A stretch of DNA of 64,000 nucleotides, taken from positions 2,976,001 to 3,040,000 of the forward strand of contig NZ_JAFBBY010000001.1 of the NCBI RefSeq assembly GCF_016907515.1, given 5' to 3'. This document shows, piece by piece, positions 1-8,402 of this stretch; the stretch's first letter is position 1, and the number at the start of each line of letters is the position of its first letter. The position numbers were made by a program, and so were the translations under genes. The notes under the pieces were generated by a model. That model was not told where the DNA came from and ran no database searches. It was given only the letters and a program-made list of their open reading frames with translations. Source of the stretch: Nocardioides nitrophenolicus (GTDB taxonomy: Bacteria > Actinomycetota > Actinomycetes > Propionibacteriales > Nocardioidaceae).

Positions 1-579
1 CGCACCCCGATCGAGGAGACCATGTCCGCGCTCGACGACCTGGTCCGCGAGGGGAAGGTCCGCTACCTCGGCCACTCCAACCGGGCCGGCTGGCAGATCG
101 CGGAGGCGGAGTACCTCGCCCGCGAGCTCGGCGTCGAGCGCTTCGTCTCTGCACAGAACCACTACAACCTGACCGACCGGCGGGCCGAGCTCGAGGTGCT
201 GCCCGCCTCCCGCGCGTACGGCATCGGCGTACTGCCGTACTTCCCGCTCGCCAACGGCCTGCTCACCGGCAAGTACGCCTCCGGATCCGCACCCGCCGGC
301 ACCCGGCTCGCCCAGACCCGCCAGCACCTGCTCGAGGACGCCGTCTCCCCGACTCTCCAGGCGTACTCCGCGTTCGCCCGGGCCCGGGGCGTCTCCGAGG
401 TGACCGTCGCCATCGGGTGGCTGCTCGCCCAGTCGCCCGTCGCATCGGTCATCGCCGGCGCCACCACGCCCGAGCAGGTCGCCGCCAACGCCGCCGCCGA
501 CCAGTGGGTCCCGACCGCCGAGGACCTCGCCGAGCTGGACGCGCTGTTCCCCGCGCCGGAGCCCATTGCGCTGTATTGA
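1..579 (+). CDS. Aldo/keto reductase, C-terminal part (5' end outside window)
   Basis: The reading frame is open from base 1 (RTPIEETMSALDDLV...), so the gene begins upstream of the window and the ATG at 22 is internal. The visible 192 residues match the second half of an NADP-dependent aldo/keto reductase: TPIEETMSALDDLVREGK, then YLGHSN, then SAQNHYNL, and near the end the cofactor-pocket stretch VIAGATTPEQV. These enzymes reduce aldehydes and ketones in the cytosol. The catalytic Asp-Tyr-Lys part is not in view, so activity and substrate cannot be judged. A large nested palindrome follows at 600-683 and probably ends the transcript. Confidence 0.9.
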   Translation, partial: RTPIEETMSALDDLVREGKVRYLGHSNRAGWQIAEAEYLARELGVERFVSAQNHYNLTDRRAELEVLPASRAYGIGVLPYFPLANGLLTGKYASGSAPAGTRLAQTRQHLLEDAVSPTLQAYSAFARARGVSEVTVAIGWLLAQSPVASVIAGATTPEQVAANAAADQWVPTAEDLAELDALFPAPEPIALY

Positions 580-599
580 GGCTGTATTGAGGGTGTCGG

Positions 600-683
600 A
601 ATCGCCGGTTGACCGGTTGTTCCTGCACTTGTCGGGCGTTGCAACGCCCGACAAGTGACAGTTTCGCCGGTCAACCGGCGATT
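600..683. repeat. Nested perfect palindrome, probable terminator or extragenic palindromic element
   Basis: Outer arms of 17 bases (600-616 and 667-683) are exact reverse complements. They enclose a separate perfect 32-base palindrome at 626-657 whose halves meet without a loop. The outer arm itself contains the short repeat CCGG-TTGA-CCGG. The element sits between the aldo/keto reductase stop (579) and the serS promoter (735), where a terminator would be expected. No U-tract follows. It resembles the elements at 42807-42870 and 53876-53938. Confidence 0.75.
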
Positions 684-734
684 CATACACCTCCCCCGAC
701 CCAAACCGATGCGCGACCAGCCACGGTCGGCGGA

Positions 735-740
735 TAGCCT
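735..740 (+). promoter_or_regulatory. -10 box of serS (leaderless promoter)
   Basis: TAGCCT lies 7 bases before the ATG at 748, placing the expected transcription start on or next to the start codon. There is no Shine-Dalgarno sequence in between. The same arrangement recurs at many genes in this window. Confidence 0.55.
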
Positions 741-747
741 GAGCCGC

Positions 748-2028
748 ATGATCGACCCCCGCCTCCTCCGCGACGAGCCCGACCGCGTCCGCGCCTCGCA
801 GGTCAAGCGCGGGGCCTCTCCCGACGCGGTCGACCGGGCGCTCGACGCCGACGCCGCCCGGCGTACGGCGATCGCCGCCTTCGAGGAGAAGCGCGCCGCC
901 CAGAAGAGCTTCGGCAAGCAGGTCGCCCAGGCGCAGGGTGAGGAGAAGCAGGCCCTGCTCGCGCAGGTCAAGCAGCTCGCGGCCGAGGTGAAGGAGCTGG
1001 AGGCCGCGCAGGCGAGCGCCGACGAGGCGTGGACCACGGCTCTCAAGGCGATCCCCAATGTCGTCGCCGACGAGACCCCGTCCGGCGGCGAGGACGACTT
1101 CGTGGTCCTCGAGACCGTCGGCACGCCCAGGGACTTCGCGCAGGAGGGCTTCGAGCCGCGCGACCACATCGAGCTCGGCCGCATCCTCGGCGCGATCGAC
1201 CTCGAGCGCGGCGCCAAGGTCAGCGGCAGCCGGTTCTACTTCCTCACCGGCGTCGGCGCCCAGCTCGAGCTGGCCCTGGTCAACCTGGCGATGGAGCAGG
1301 CGCGCAACGCCGGCTTCACGCAGGTGATCGCGCCCTCGCTGGTGCGCACCGAGGCGATGGAGGGCACCGGCTACCTCGACCAGGGCGGCGGCGAGGACAT
1401 CTACCGGATCGAGGGCGAGGACCTCTACCTGGTCGGCACCTCCGAGGTGCCGATGGCGGCGTACCACTCCCAGGAGATCCTGGACGCCGACAGCCTGCCG
1501 CGCCGCTACGCCAGCTTCAGCCCCTGCTTCCGCAAGGAGGCGGGCTCCCACGGCAAGGACACCAAGGGGATCATCCGGGTCCACTGGTTCGACAAGGTGG
1601 AGATGTTCGTCTACACCACGCTGGAGGACGCGGCGGCCGAGCACCAGCGCCTGCTCGCGTGGGAGAAGGAGTTCCTCGACAAGCTCGAGCTCGCCTACCA
1701 GGTCGTCGACATCGCGGCCGGCGACCTCGGCGGCAGCGCGATCCGCAAGTTCGACTGCGAGGCGTGGATCCCGACCCAGGGCAAGTACCGCGAGCTGACC
1801 TCGACCTCGAACTGCACCGACTTCCAGACCCGTCGCCTCGACACCCGCGGCCGGTTCGGCGAGCGCACCGGACCGATCGCGACGCTCAACGGCACCCTCA
1901 CCGCGATCACCCGCGCGATCGTCGCCGTCCTCGAGACCCACCAGCAGGCCGACGGCTCGGTCCGGGTCCCGAAGGCGCTGCAGCCCTTCATGGGCGGCCT
2001 CGAGGTGCTGGAGCCCGTCGCACGATGA
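748..2028 (+). CDS. serS: Serine--tRNA ligase
   Basis: This enzyme charges tRNA-Ser with serine in the cytosol. The 426-residue length is normal for bacterial SerRS. Residues 1 to about 110 form the long helical, charge-rich tRNA-binding arm. The class II core follows, with [10 protein letters not shown], motif 2 around [15 protein letters not shown] and motif 3 around [18 protein letters not shown]. An in-frame ATG-less extension upstream (from 655) runs through the palindrome and lacks homology. [15 protein letters not shown] is the family N-terminus, and the -10 box 7 bases upstream supports the ATG at 748. The stop overlaps the next start (ATGA), so the HAD phosphatase is translationally coupled. 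Two tRNA-Ser genes lie about 10 kb away. Confidence 0.97.
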   Translation: MIDPRLLRDEPDRVRASQVKRGASPDAVDRALDADAARRTAIAAFEEKRAAQKSFGKQVAQAQGEEKQALLAQVKQLAAEVKELEAAQASADEAWTTALKAIPNVVADETPSGGEDDFVVLETVGTPRDFAQEGFEPRDHIELGRILGAIDLERGAKVSGSRFYFLTGVGAQLELALVNLAMEQARNAGFTQVIAPSLVRTEAMEGTGYLDQGGGEDIYRIEGEDLYLVGTSEVPMAAYHSQEILDADSLPRRYASFSPCFRKEAGSHGKDTKGIIRVHWFDKVEMFVYTTLEDAAAEHQRLLAWEKEFLDKLELAYQVVDIAAGDLGGSAIRKFDCEAWIPTQGKYRELTSTSNCTDFQTRRLDTRGRFGERTGPIATLNGTLTAITRAIVAVLETHQQADGSVRVPKALQPFMGGLEVLEPVAR

Positions 2029-2873
2029 GCGACTGGCAGCCCCGCCTCGTCGCGCTCGACATCGACGGCACCCTGCTCAAGTGGGTGGCGGGGCTCGGCA
2101 TGAGCCACGAGGAGGTCACCCCGGCCGTCCACGACGCCGTCCAGCGGGTGCTCGACTCGGGGGCCCACGTCGTGCTGTCCTCGGGCCGCGCGCCCCACAA
2201 CATGACGATCGTGGCCGACATGCTCGACCTCCACGGCCACGGCGAGCGGCTCTGGATCGTCGCCGCCAACGGCGCGGTCGTGCTGCGCTACCCGCCCGCC
2301 GAGGTGGTCCACGAGGTGACCTTCGACGCCCGCGCCGCCGTGGCGGCCGTCCTCGAGCAGCACCCCGACGCGCTGGTCGCGGTCGAGGAGCGCGGGGTGG
2401 GCTACCGGGTGTCGGGCCCGTTCCCCGACGGCGAGCTCGGCGGTACGACGATCATCGCCGACGTCGACGACATGGTCGCCCAGCCGGTCAGCCGCGTCAT
2501 CATCCGCGACCCGAAGGCCACCGCCGAGGACTTCGTCGCGCTGGCCGCCAACCTCGGCCTCCACGGCACCGACTACGTCGTCGGCTGGACCGCCTGGCTC
2601 GACCTGGCCCCCGTCGGGGTGTCCAAGGCCTCCGGCCTCGAGTACGTCGCCCAGCAGCTCGGCGTCGACCGGGCCGACGTGCTGGCCATCGGCGACGGCC
2701 GCAACGACATCGAGATGCTGCAGTGGGCCGGCCGCGGGGTGGCGATGGGCCAGGCGGTCGACGAGGTGAAGCAGGTCGCCGACGCGGTGACCGACTCCGT
2801 CGACGACGACGGCGCCGCGGTCGAGATCGGGCGCTGGTTCCCCGCCCCCGGATCTGGTGGGATGGGCCTGTGA
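2025..2873 (+). CDS. HAD-superfamily (Cof-type) hydrolase
   Basis: Predicted cytosolic phosphatase of 282 residues. Motif I is DIDGTLL with the nucleophile Asp12 and Asp14. Motif II is LSSGR, the motif III lysine is in [11 protein letters not shown], and motif IV is [11 protein letters not shown]. The cap lies between motifs II and III, as in Cof-type (IIB) members, which dephosphorylate small sugar or cofactor phosphates. The start overlaps the serS stop by four bases and the stop overlaps the next start (GTGA), giving a three-gene operon. The substrate cannot be predicted. The serS-HAD arrangement is, from memory, common in actinobacteria. Confidence 0.9.
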   Translation: MSDWQPRLVALDIDGTLLKWVAGLGMSHEEVTPAVHDAVQRVLDSGAHVVLSSGRAPHNMTIVADMLDLHGHGERLWIVAANGAVVLRYPPAEVVHEVTFDARAAVAAVLEQHPDALVAVEERGVGYRVSGPFPDGELGGTTIIADVDDMVAQPVSRVIIRDPKATAEDFVALAANLGLHGTDYVVGWTAWLDLAPVGVSKASGLEYVAQQLGVDRADVLAIGDGRNDIEMLQWAGRGVAMGQAVDEVKQVADAVTDSVDDDGAAVEIGRWFPAPGSGGMGL

Positions 2874-3520
2874 GGTCCCGCCGTCCGCTCCGCGCCGCCC
2901 TGCTCGGGGCCCCGGTGGCGCTGGTGGCGCTGGTCGCGCTCCCGGGCGCCGCCGCCCAGGCCGCGTCCGGCGGGCTGCCGGCCGACTGCGCGCCGATCGA
3001 CATCACCAACGAGACGGCGCTCGACCAGAGCGCCGCGGCCGCCGACGACGTGTTCGCCGGCCGGGTCGACGCGGCCGCTCCGGTGACCGGCTCCACCCGG
3101 GTCGGCTACGGCGTCACCGTCGAGCGGGCCTGGCTGGGCGATGTCGCCCAGGGCCAGCAGGCCGCGGTCACCATCGACTGGCCGGCGGGGGCGCAGCCGG
3201 GCGTGACCCAGGGCGCGTCGTACCTCTTCTTCACCACGGACACCGTCGACGGCATCGTCGCCGACGCGTGCGGTGGCGCGGTGCTGTTGCCGAAGGGGCT
3301 GACCCCGAAGGTCGCGAGCATGCTCGAGAAGTACCTCGCCTCGGTCGAGCCGCCGCCCGCGCCGGAGCCGACCCCCGCGCCGGTGAGCTTCCACCAGCCC
3401 GACGACCCGCTGGGCGACCCGCCCCAGATCGGGCGGGTGGTCGCCTCGGGTGCCGCGGTCAGCCTGATCGGCGTGCTCGGCCTGCTGCTGGTCTCGCGGC
3501 TCGGCCGGCGCCGCTCCTAG
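2870..3520 (+). CDS. Exported protein with C-terminal membrane anchor, unknown function
   Basis: 216 residues. The N-terminus is an Arg-rich stretch followed by a hydrophobic alanine/valine/leucine core ending in AAAQAAS, a Sec signal peptide. The middle has cysteines at ADCAPID and DACGGAV that could form a disulfide. A proline-rich linker (PPPAPEPTPAPV) precedes a C-terminal membrane helix (SLIGVLGLLLV) and a basic RRRS tail. It is therefore likely an outward-facing globular domain tethered to the membrane. The GTG start at 2870 overlaps the HAD stop. The gene converges on bpa, and the two stop codons overlap (CTAG). No family was recognised with confidence. Confidence 0.75.
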   Translation: MRSRRPLRAALLGAPVALVALVALPGAAAQAASGGLPADCAPIDITNETALDQSAAAADDVFAGRVDAAAPVTGSTRVGYGVTVERAWLGDVAQGQQAAVTIDWPAGAQPGVTQGASYLFFTTDTVDGIVADACGGAVLLPKGLTPKVASMLEKYLASVEPPPAPEPTPAPVSFHQPDDPLGDPPQIGRVVASGAAVSLIGVLGLLLVSRLGRRRS

Positions 3521-4131
3521 AGGTACATCCCGCCCGACGACCCCTGCTCGCCACCGGGCTGCTGGGGCGCCGCCTGCTCGGCCGGGGGCGCGCCCGCCGC
3601 GCCGGGGCCGCCGAGGCTCATGCCGGGCGGCAGCGCGCGACGGATCTGCTCGAACTGGGCGCGCGCCGCCATCTGCTGGGCGTAGATCGCGGTCTGGATG
3701 CCGTGGAAGAGGCCCTCCAGCCAGCCGACCAGCTGGGCCTGGGCGATCCGCAGCTCACCCTCGGACGGCGTCGCGTCCTCGGAGAAGGGCAGCGAGAGCC
3801 GCTCCAGCTCCTCGACCAGCTCGGGGGCCAGGCCCTGCTCGAGCTCGGCGATCGAGGAGCGGTGGATCGCGGCCAGCCGGCTGCGGCTCGCCTCGTCGAG
3901 CGGGGCGGCCTTCACCTCCTCGAGGAGCTGGCGGATCATGCTGCCGATCCGCATCACCTTGGCGGGCTGCTCGACGAGGTCGGTCAGCGCCCGCTCCCCG
4001 TCGTCGTCGCCGTCGTCGGCGGTCGCGGCGCCGGCCTGCTCGACGGCGGACGCCGGCACGGTGCCGATCGGCTGCCCGTCCGGACCGATGACGACGATCT
4101 GCTCTTCGCTCCCGGAGGCGTTCTCGCTCAT
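3517..4131 (-). CDS. bpa: Bacterial proteasome activator Bpa (DUF2587)
   Basis: 204 residues. Bpa is an ATP-independent ring-shaped activator that opens the 20S proteasome of actinobacteria. The sequence shows an acidic disordered N-terminus (TADDGDDDGE), a central helical bundle from about residue 50 to 165 (VMRIGSMIRQLLEEVK; LVGWLEGLFHGIQTAI) and a Gly/Pro/Gln-rich flexible tail ending in GMYL. The C-terminal G-x-Y-L is the motif that docks into the proteasome alpha ring. It implies the strain carries a 20S proteasome (prcBA), which is outside the window. TAAGTT lies 6 bases upstream of the ATG, so the transcript is probably leaderless. Confidence 0.93.
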   Translation of the reverse strand: MSENASGSEEQIVVIGPDGQPIGTVPASAVEQAGAATADDGDDDGERALTDLVEQPAKVMRIGSMIRQLLEEVKAAPLDEASRSRLAAIHRSSIAELEQGLAPELVEELERLSLPFSEDATPSEGELRIAQAQLVGWLEGLFHGIQTAIYAQQMAARAQFEQIRRALPPGMSLGGPGAAGAPPAEQAAPQQPGGEQGSSGGMYL

Positions 4132-4281
4132 GATCCCAACTTACCCATCCCCCCGTTGGGCGATGCGGGGGCCGCCCGGTCGGCGTACGTTGCCGATGGG
4201 CCCGGCCGGGGCCCCGGTGTGAGCGGCCTCGACCGGTCCGGTGGACAGCCACGTCCGACCCGACGACCGAGGAGCAAGCAC

Positions 4282-4872
4282 ATGTTCATCCAGATGATCC
4301 AGGGCCCCTGCACCCGGCAGGACGATGCCCAGAAGATGCTCGACGAGTGGCGGCGCGACCTGGCTCCAGGCGCGACCGGCTGGCTCGGCGGCACCCACGG
4401 CTTCACCGACGACGGCCAGCTGATGGCCGTGGTCCGCTTCACCGACCGCGAGGCGGCGATGGCCAACTCGGCCCGGCCCGAGCAGGGCGCCTGGGCGGAG
4501 CGGATGGCCGCGGTGATGGACGGCCCGATGACCTTCCACGACTGCGACGACGTCACGCTCTTCCTCGACGGCGGCTCGGACGCGGCCGGCTTCGTGCAGA
4601 TCATCACCGGCAGGGTCGACGACCCGGACCGGCTCAAGGCGATGCTGGCCGACACCGAGACGCTGCACGAGATGCGTCCCGAGATCCTCGGCGGCACCCT
4701 CGCCATCGAGGCCGACGGCTCCTTCGTGGAGACCGTCGCGTTCACCACGGAGGCCGCGGCCCGGGAGGGCGAACGGATCGAGCCGCCGCCCGACGTACGC
4801 CGGGAGCTGGAGTACGCCCTCGCCGGGGCCAGCTTCCACGACCTCCACCACCCCTACTTCCAGAGCGCCTGA
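4282..4872 (+). CDS. Uncharacterised protein, possible dimeric alpha/beta-barrel fold
   Basis: 196 residues, cytosolic, with no signal peptide or membrane segment. Two halves look alike: each starts with a beta-strand (MFIQMIQGPCTR; GFVQIITGRVDDPDRL), then a helix with lysine and leucine, then a strand (GGTHGFTDDGQLMAVVRF; GGTLAIEADGSFVETVAF). This internal duplication fits a tandem ferredoxin-like (ABM or YCII type) fold, which is an inference from pattern only. A -10-like TACGTT at 4187-4192 would give a leader of about 80 bases. The next gene follows after 11 bases with its own GAGGAGG site, so the two are likely co-transcribed. Confidence 0.75.
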   Translation: MFIQMIQGPCTRQDDAQKMLDEWRRDLAPGATGWLGGTHGFTDDGQLMAVVRFTDREAAMANSARPEQGAWAERMAAVMDGPMTFHDCDDVTLFLDGGSDAAGFVQIITGRVDDPDRLKAMLADTETLHEMRPEILGGTLAIEADGSFVETVAFTTEAAAREGERIEPPPDVRRELEYALAGASFHDLHHPYFQSA

Positions 4873-4883
4873 GGAGGCCCGCG

Positions 4884-5270
4884 ATGCTGTTGGAGGGCTG
4901 TCAGGTCACGGCGAACATCCCGGCCGCGGACCTGGGCCGCGCGCGCAAGTTCTATGCCGAGACCCTCGGCCTGGAGCCGTACGACGAGAACCCGGGCGGC
5001 CTGATCTACCGCACGGGCGGGACGGACTTCTTCGTCTACGAGACCCAGGAGGCGGGGAAGGCCGGGCACACCATCGCCCAGCTCCATGTCGCCGACGTCC
5101 GGCCGGTCGTCGAGGAGCTGCGCACGCGCGGCGTCAGCTTCGAGCACTACGACCTGCCCGGGACCACCTGGGACGGCGACGTGGCGGGGATGGCCGGGAT
5201 GGGCCATGCCGCGTGGTTCAAGGACAGCGAGGACAACATCTTGTGCCTCGACGACCGCAGGCCGGTCTGA
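4884..5270 (+). CDS. VOC-family (glyoxalase/bleomycin-resistance fold) protein
   Basis: 128 residues, the size of a single vicinal-oxygen-chelate unit. It starts CQVTANIPAADLGRARKFYAE and ends with GHAAWFKDSEDNILCLDD, both hallmarks of the fold. Metal-ligand positions (His/Glu at strand starts) are not clearly conserved; HTIAQLHV could supply one. Such proteins are cytosolic dimers that bind or transform small molecules, and the ligand is unknown. A strong GAGGAGG ribosome site at 4871-4877 supports the ATG. It ends 12 bases from the convergent quinone oxidoreductase gene with no hairpin seen between. Confidence 0.88.
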   Translation: MLLEGCQVTANIPAADLGRARKFYAETLGLEPYDENPGGLIYRTGGTDFFVYETQEAGKAGHTIAQLHVADVRPVVEELRTRGVSFEHYDLPGTTWDGDVAGMAGMGHAAWFKDSEDNILCLDDRRPV

Positions 5271-5282
5271 TCCCGGACCGCC

Positions 5283-6260
5283 TCAGGGGGTGAGCAGCAC
5301 CTTGCCGACGGCCGCGCCGGACTCGATCATCCGGTGCGCCTCGGCGACGTCGTCGAGGGGGAGCACGGCGGAGACGACCGGCAGGATCGTCCCGTCGGCC
5401 ACGAGCGGCCACACGTGCTCGACGACCGACGCGCAGATCCGGGCCTTCCCCTCGACCGGACGCGACCGGAGCGCGGTGGCGATCACGGCGCCGCGCTTCG
5501 AGAGCAGGCGACCGAGGTCCAGCTCGGCCTTGGTGCCGCCCTGCATGCCGATCACGACCAGGCGGCCCTCGTCGGCGAGCACGTCGACATTGCGCGCCAG
5601 GTACTTCGCGCCCATGTTGTCGAGGACGACGTCCGCTCCCGCCCCGCCGGTGGCGGCCCGAACCACCTCGACGAAGTCCTCGGTGCGGTAGTCGATCGCC
5701 ACCTCGGCGCCCAGCTCACGGCAGCGCGCGAGCTTCTCGGGACTGCCCGCCGTGGTGAAGACCCGGGCCCCGGACGCGGCGGCGAGCTGGATGGCGAAGG
5801 TGCCGATCCCGCCGCCTCCACCGTGGACCAGGAAGACGTCGCCGGGCCGCAGCCCGGCGATCATGAAGACGTTCGACCACACGGTGCAGGCCACCTCGGG
5901 CAGCGCCGCCGCGGTCACCAGGTCGACGCCGTCGGGGACCGGCAGCAGCTGGCCCGCGGGTACGACGACGCGGCTCGCGTACCCGCCACCCGCCAGCAGC
6001 GCGCACACCCGGTCGCCCACCGTCACGCCGGTGACGCCCTCGCCGAGCGCGGCGACGGTGCCACTGCACTCCAGGCCGATCACGTCCGAGGCGCCCGGCG
6101 GCGGCGGGTAGAAGCCCTGGCGCTGCAGCAGGTCGGCCCGGTTGACCGCGGTCGCGGCCACGTCGAGCAGCACCTCGCCGGGGCCGGGGACGGGATCGGG
6201 CAGCTCGGTGACGACGAGGGTCTCGGGCCCGCCCGGGGCGGACTGGGTGACGGCACGCAT
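5283..6260 (-). CDS. NAD(P)H quinone oxidoreductase, PIG3/zinc-type dehydrogenase family
   Basis: 325 residues, the usual length. The GroES-like N-terminal half has NRADLLQRQGFYPPPPG and GLECSGTV. The Rossmann half has HGGGGGIGTFAIQLA as dinucleotide-binding loop, followed by IDYRTEDF and VVLDNMGAKYL. The quartet of cysteines that binds structural zinc in alcohol dehydrogenases is missing, placing it with the zinc-free QOR/PIG3 branch, which reduces quinones with NADPH in the cytosol. CAGACT lies 7 bases before the ATG, a probable leaderless promoter. A DUF6457 gene lies immediately upstream on the same strand, 15 bases away. Confidence 0.92.
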   Translation of the reverse strand: MRAVTQSAPGGPETLVVTELPDPVPGPGEVLLDVAATAVNRADLLQRQGFYPPPPGASDVIGLECSGTVAALGEGVTGVTVGDRVCALLAGGGYASRVVVPAGQLLPVPDGVDLVTAAALPEVACTVWSNVFMIAGLRPGDVFLVHGGGGGIGTFAIQLAAASGARVFTTAGSPEKLARCRELGAEVAIDYRTEDFVEVVRAATGGAGADVVLDNMGAKYLARNVDVLADEGRLVVIGMQGGTKAELDLGRLLSKRGAVIATALRSRPVEGKARICASVVEHVWPLVADGTILPVVSAVLPLDDVAEAHRMIESGAAVGKVLLTP

Positions 6261-6275
6261 GGGTGCCAGTCTGGC

Positions 6276-6599
6276 CTATACGAGTGAGTCCTCGTCCGCG
6301 TAGTCGGCGTCCGCGAGCTCCTCGATGTCGACGTCGTCGTCCTCGTCGTCGGCCGCACCCGCCGGCCGGTCCCACGACTCGGCCAGGGCCTGCGCCCGGG
6401 CGGCGAGGCGCTCCACGGCGTCCGGGTCGGCGCCCTGCTCACCCGCGGCGAACCCGAGCAGGAAGGCCGTCACCAGCCCCGCGGCCGGATGGACGTTCTC
6501 GACCGTGATCCCGGCGAGATCGCCCAGCAGGCCCTCGTCGGCCTCGGCTTCGATGTCGAGGGCGTCGCACAACTCATCGATCCAGTCGTGGAGGTTCAC
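6276..6599 (-). CDS. DUF6457 protein, partner of MobA
   Basis: 107 residues. It begins MNLHDWIDELCDALDIE (GTG start), a helical domain that in actinobacteria is found next to or fused to molybdopterin guanylyltransferase, and it ends in a very acidic tail (DDEDDDVDIEELADADYADED). Hydrophobic segment AGLVTAFLLGFAAG is part of the helical bundle rather than a clear membrane helix. mobA lies 76 bases upstream on the same strand, which supports a role linked to molybdenum cofactor. What the domain does is not known to me. Confidence 0.8.
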   Translation of the reverse strand: MNLHDWIDELCDALDIEAEADEGLLGDLAGITVENVHPAAGLVTAFLLGFAAGEQGADPDAVERLAARAQALAESWDRPAGAADDEDDDVDIEELADADYADEDSLV

Positions 6600-6675
6600 C
6601 TACCCAGAGTGACCCGAGGTCCCGGTCGGTGCAAGGTTTTCGCGGGACTCCGGGGCCAGTCCAGATCAGCGCGGC

Positions 6676-7266
6676 TCAGCGATCTCCGGCCCCGCCGGCG
6701 AGATCGCGCAGGTCGCTCCAGGTATCGATGTCGCGGGCCTCGTCGCCCAGCGGCGCGACCTCGACCAGGTCGAGCGGCTCGAGCAGCGCCCGGATGGACA
6801 GGCCGTGCTGTCCCTCGTGGTCCGGGCGGACGGCGTCCAGCCGAGCCGTCTCCACCACGAGCGCGAGCTGCCGGCGACCGTCGGCGTCGGCGAGCACCGC
6901 GCCCTCGTGGCCCACCGCCGCCTCCTGCAGCCGACGAAAGGTGCCGGGGGCGAGGCGGGGCATGTCGACGGCGAGCACCGCGATCGTCGGGAAGCTGCGC
7001 AGCAGCACGTCGCGGCCGGTCAGCAGTCCGGCGGCCGGTCCGCCGAAGCGCGGCTCCTCGCGCACGAAGGTCACCGGCCGGTCGGTCGGGACCTGATGCC
7101 CCACCACGACCACCTCGCTGGCGTCGATCACGGCGTCCAGCGCGTGGTCCAGCAGCGACCGGCCGTCCACCTCGATGGACGCCTTGTCGACCCCGCCGAG
7201 CCGGGACCCCTGCCCGCCGGCGAGCACGATCGCCGCGAATCCGGCCAGTCCGAGCTCGATCACCAC
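6676..7266 (-). CDS. mobA: Molybdenum cofactor guanylyltransferase
   Basis: MobA transfers GMP from GTP to molybdopterin-Mo in the cytosol, giving the guanine dinucleotide form used by DMSO-reductase-type enzymes. The 196 residues begin with a nucleotidyltransferase fold: LAGGQGSRLGGVDKA near residues 15-29 binds the GTP phosphates, and VDMPRLAPGTF carries the metal-binding aspartate. The length matches stand-alone MobA. Start is one of two tandem GTG codons (7266 or 7263). The DUF6457 partner follows in the same direction. Other NTP transferases (for example MocA for the cytosine form) are possible, but the DUF6457 neighbour favours MobA. Confidence 0.85.
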   Translation of the reverse strand: MVIELGLAGFAAIVLAGGQGSRLGGVDKASIEVDGRSLLDHALDAVIDASEVVVVGHQVPTDRPVTFVREEPRFGGPAAGLLTGRDVLLRSFPTIAVLAVDMPRLAPGTFRRLQEAAVGHEGAVLADADGRRQLALVVETARLDAVRPDHEGQHGLSIRALLEPLDLVEVAPLGDEARDIDTWSDLRDLAGGAGDR

Positions 7267-7590
7267 CCGTCGATCCTCTCAAGGGTCCGCCCGAGAGCCG
7301 TCGCGGGGAGGGCCATCCCGGCGCCGTCCCGCCTCGGGCTCCACCTGACCGGCTTCTCCCCGGTCGTCGGGCCTCTGGCGCCGGTGGCTCTGCCGCCCCG
7401 CCCGTGGGCAGGCCTCCGGGCGGGGCGGCACCGCGCTGTAACACGGGGTCCGCTGCTCTTCCGGACCTGCGACGTCGGAGAACGGGGTCCGTACGGGTCC
7501 GCTAGATGCGGCCCGGGTACGTCAGGCCGGCGAACTCCGTGTTACAGCGCCGCCGCCAGCCCCCTCCCGGAACCGGCCTACGCTGGCACC
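7267..7590. other. 324-base divergent intergenic region
   Basis: It separates mobA (leftward) from the nitrilase gene (rightward). It holds the inverted repeat at 7433-7550, three copies of a GGGTCCG-type motif inside the repeat, and the TACGCT -10 box at 7579-7584, 6 bases before the GTG at 7591. No convincing coding sequence is seen. Confidence 0.6.
7433..7550. repeat. Inverted repeat, 14-bp perfect arms around a 90-bp centre
   Basis: GCGCTGTAACACGG at 7433-7446 is exactly reverse-complementary to 7537-7550. Inside are CGGGGTCCG-like direct repeats at 7444-7452, about 7482 and about 7493. The spacing is too long for a simple terminator. It could be a small non-coding repeat element or paired regulator sites serving both divergent genes. 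Confidence 0.55.
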
Positions 7591-8391
7591 GTGAGCAGCC
7601 CCACAGACCCCGCGCTCCGCCTCGCCCTGGTGCAGGCCGCGTCGGCGCTCGACCCCGCGGCCAACCGCGACGCGGTCGCGACGCTGGTCGCAGAGCACGC
7701 CGGAGACGCCGACCTCGTCGTCTTCCCGGAGGCCTTCGCGCGCGACTTCGGCGAGGCCGGCTCCGACGTCAGCCCGTACGCCGAGCCGCTCGACGGCCCG
7801 TTCGCGACCACCCTCGCCGAGGCGGCCGCCGCGCACCACACCACGCTGCTGGCCGGCATGTTCGAGCAGGGGCCGGACCCGGAGCGGCCGTTCAACACGC
7901 TGGTGATGCGCGGCGACGCGACGGCGTCGTACCGGAAGGTGCATCTGTACGACTCCTTCGGCTACCGCGAGTCCGACCGCCTCAGCGCGGGTCCGTTGGA
8001 GCCGGTGGTCGTCGACCTGCACGGTTGGCGGGTCGGGCTGATGACCTGCTACGACCTGCGCTTCCCCGAGCTGGCCCGCGCGCTGGTCGAGCGCGGCGCC
8101 GAGCTGATCGTGCTGCCGGCCGCCTGGGTCGCGGGGCCGCGCAAGGTCGCGCACTGGCGCACCCTGGTGTCCGCGCGGGCGATCGAGAACACGGTGTACG
8201 TCGCCGCGGTCGGTCAGCCCGCCGGGCGCTACTGCGGTCACTCCCTGGTCGTCGACCCCTTCGGCGAGGTGCTCGCCGAGGCCGGTCCGGGCTCGCCCGA
8301 GCAGCCGGAGGTGGTCCGTGTCGTGATCGAGCACACGGTGCTGGCGGAGGCCCGCCGCGTCAATCCGTCCCTCCTCAACCGCCGAATGTAG
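7591..8391 (+). CDS. Carbon-nitrogen hydrolase (nitrilase superfamily)
   Basis: 266 residues, the length of a single nitrilase domain. The catalytic triad is visible as Glu47 (VVFPEAFARDFG), Lys116 (YRKVHLYD) and Cys153 (MTCYDLRFPELA). The surrounding sequence, especially KVHLYDSFGYRESD and CYDLRFPE, is that of the Nit1/Nit2-type omega-amidase and deaminated-glutathione amidase branch rather than true nitrilases. It probably hydrolyses a small amide in the cytosol, with metabolite repair as a likely role. The start is a GTG with TACGCT 6 bases upstream, suggesting a leaderless mRNA. The next gene begins 11 bases downstream with a promoter overlapping this stop codon. Confidence 0.92.
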   Translation: MSSPTDPALRLALVQAASALDPAANRDAVATLVAEHAGDADLVVFPEAFARDFGEAGSDVSPYAEPLDGPFATTLAEAAAAHHTTLLAGMFEQGPDPERPFNTLVMRGDATASYRKVHLYDSFGYRESDRLSAGPLEPVVVDLHGWRVGLMTCYDLRFPELARALVERGAELIVLPAAWVAGPRKVAHWRTLVSARAIENTVYVAAVGQPAGRYCGHSLVVDPFGEVLAEAGPGSPEQPEVVRVVIEHTVLAEARRVNPSLLNRRM

Positions 8392-8402
8392 GCTCCTCCT
8401 CC

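Noticed and set aside
162..1217. Long minus-strand open frame across the aldo/keto reductase and serS
   Set aside because: Its translation is Ser/Arg/Ala-rich low-complexity sequence typical of the reverse frame of GC-rich genes; both plus-strand genes are clear.
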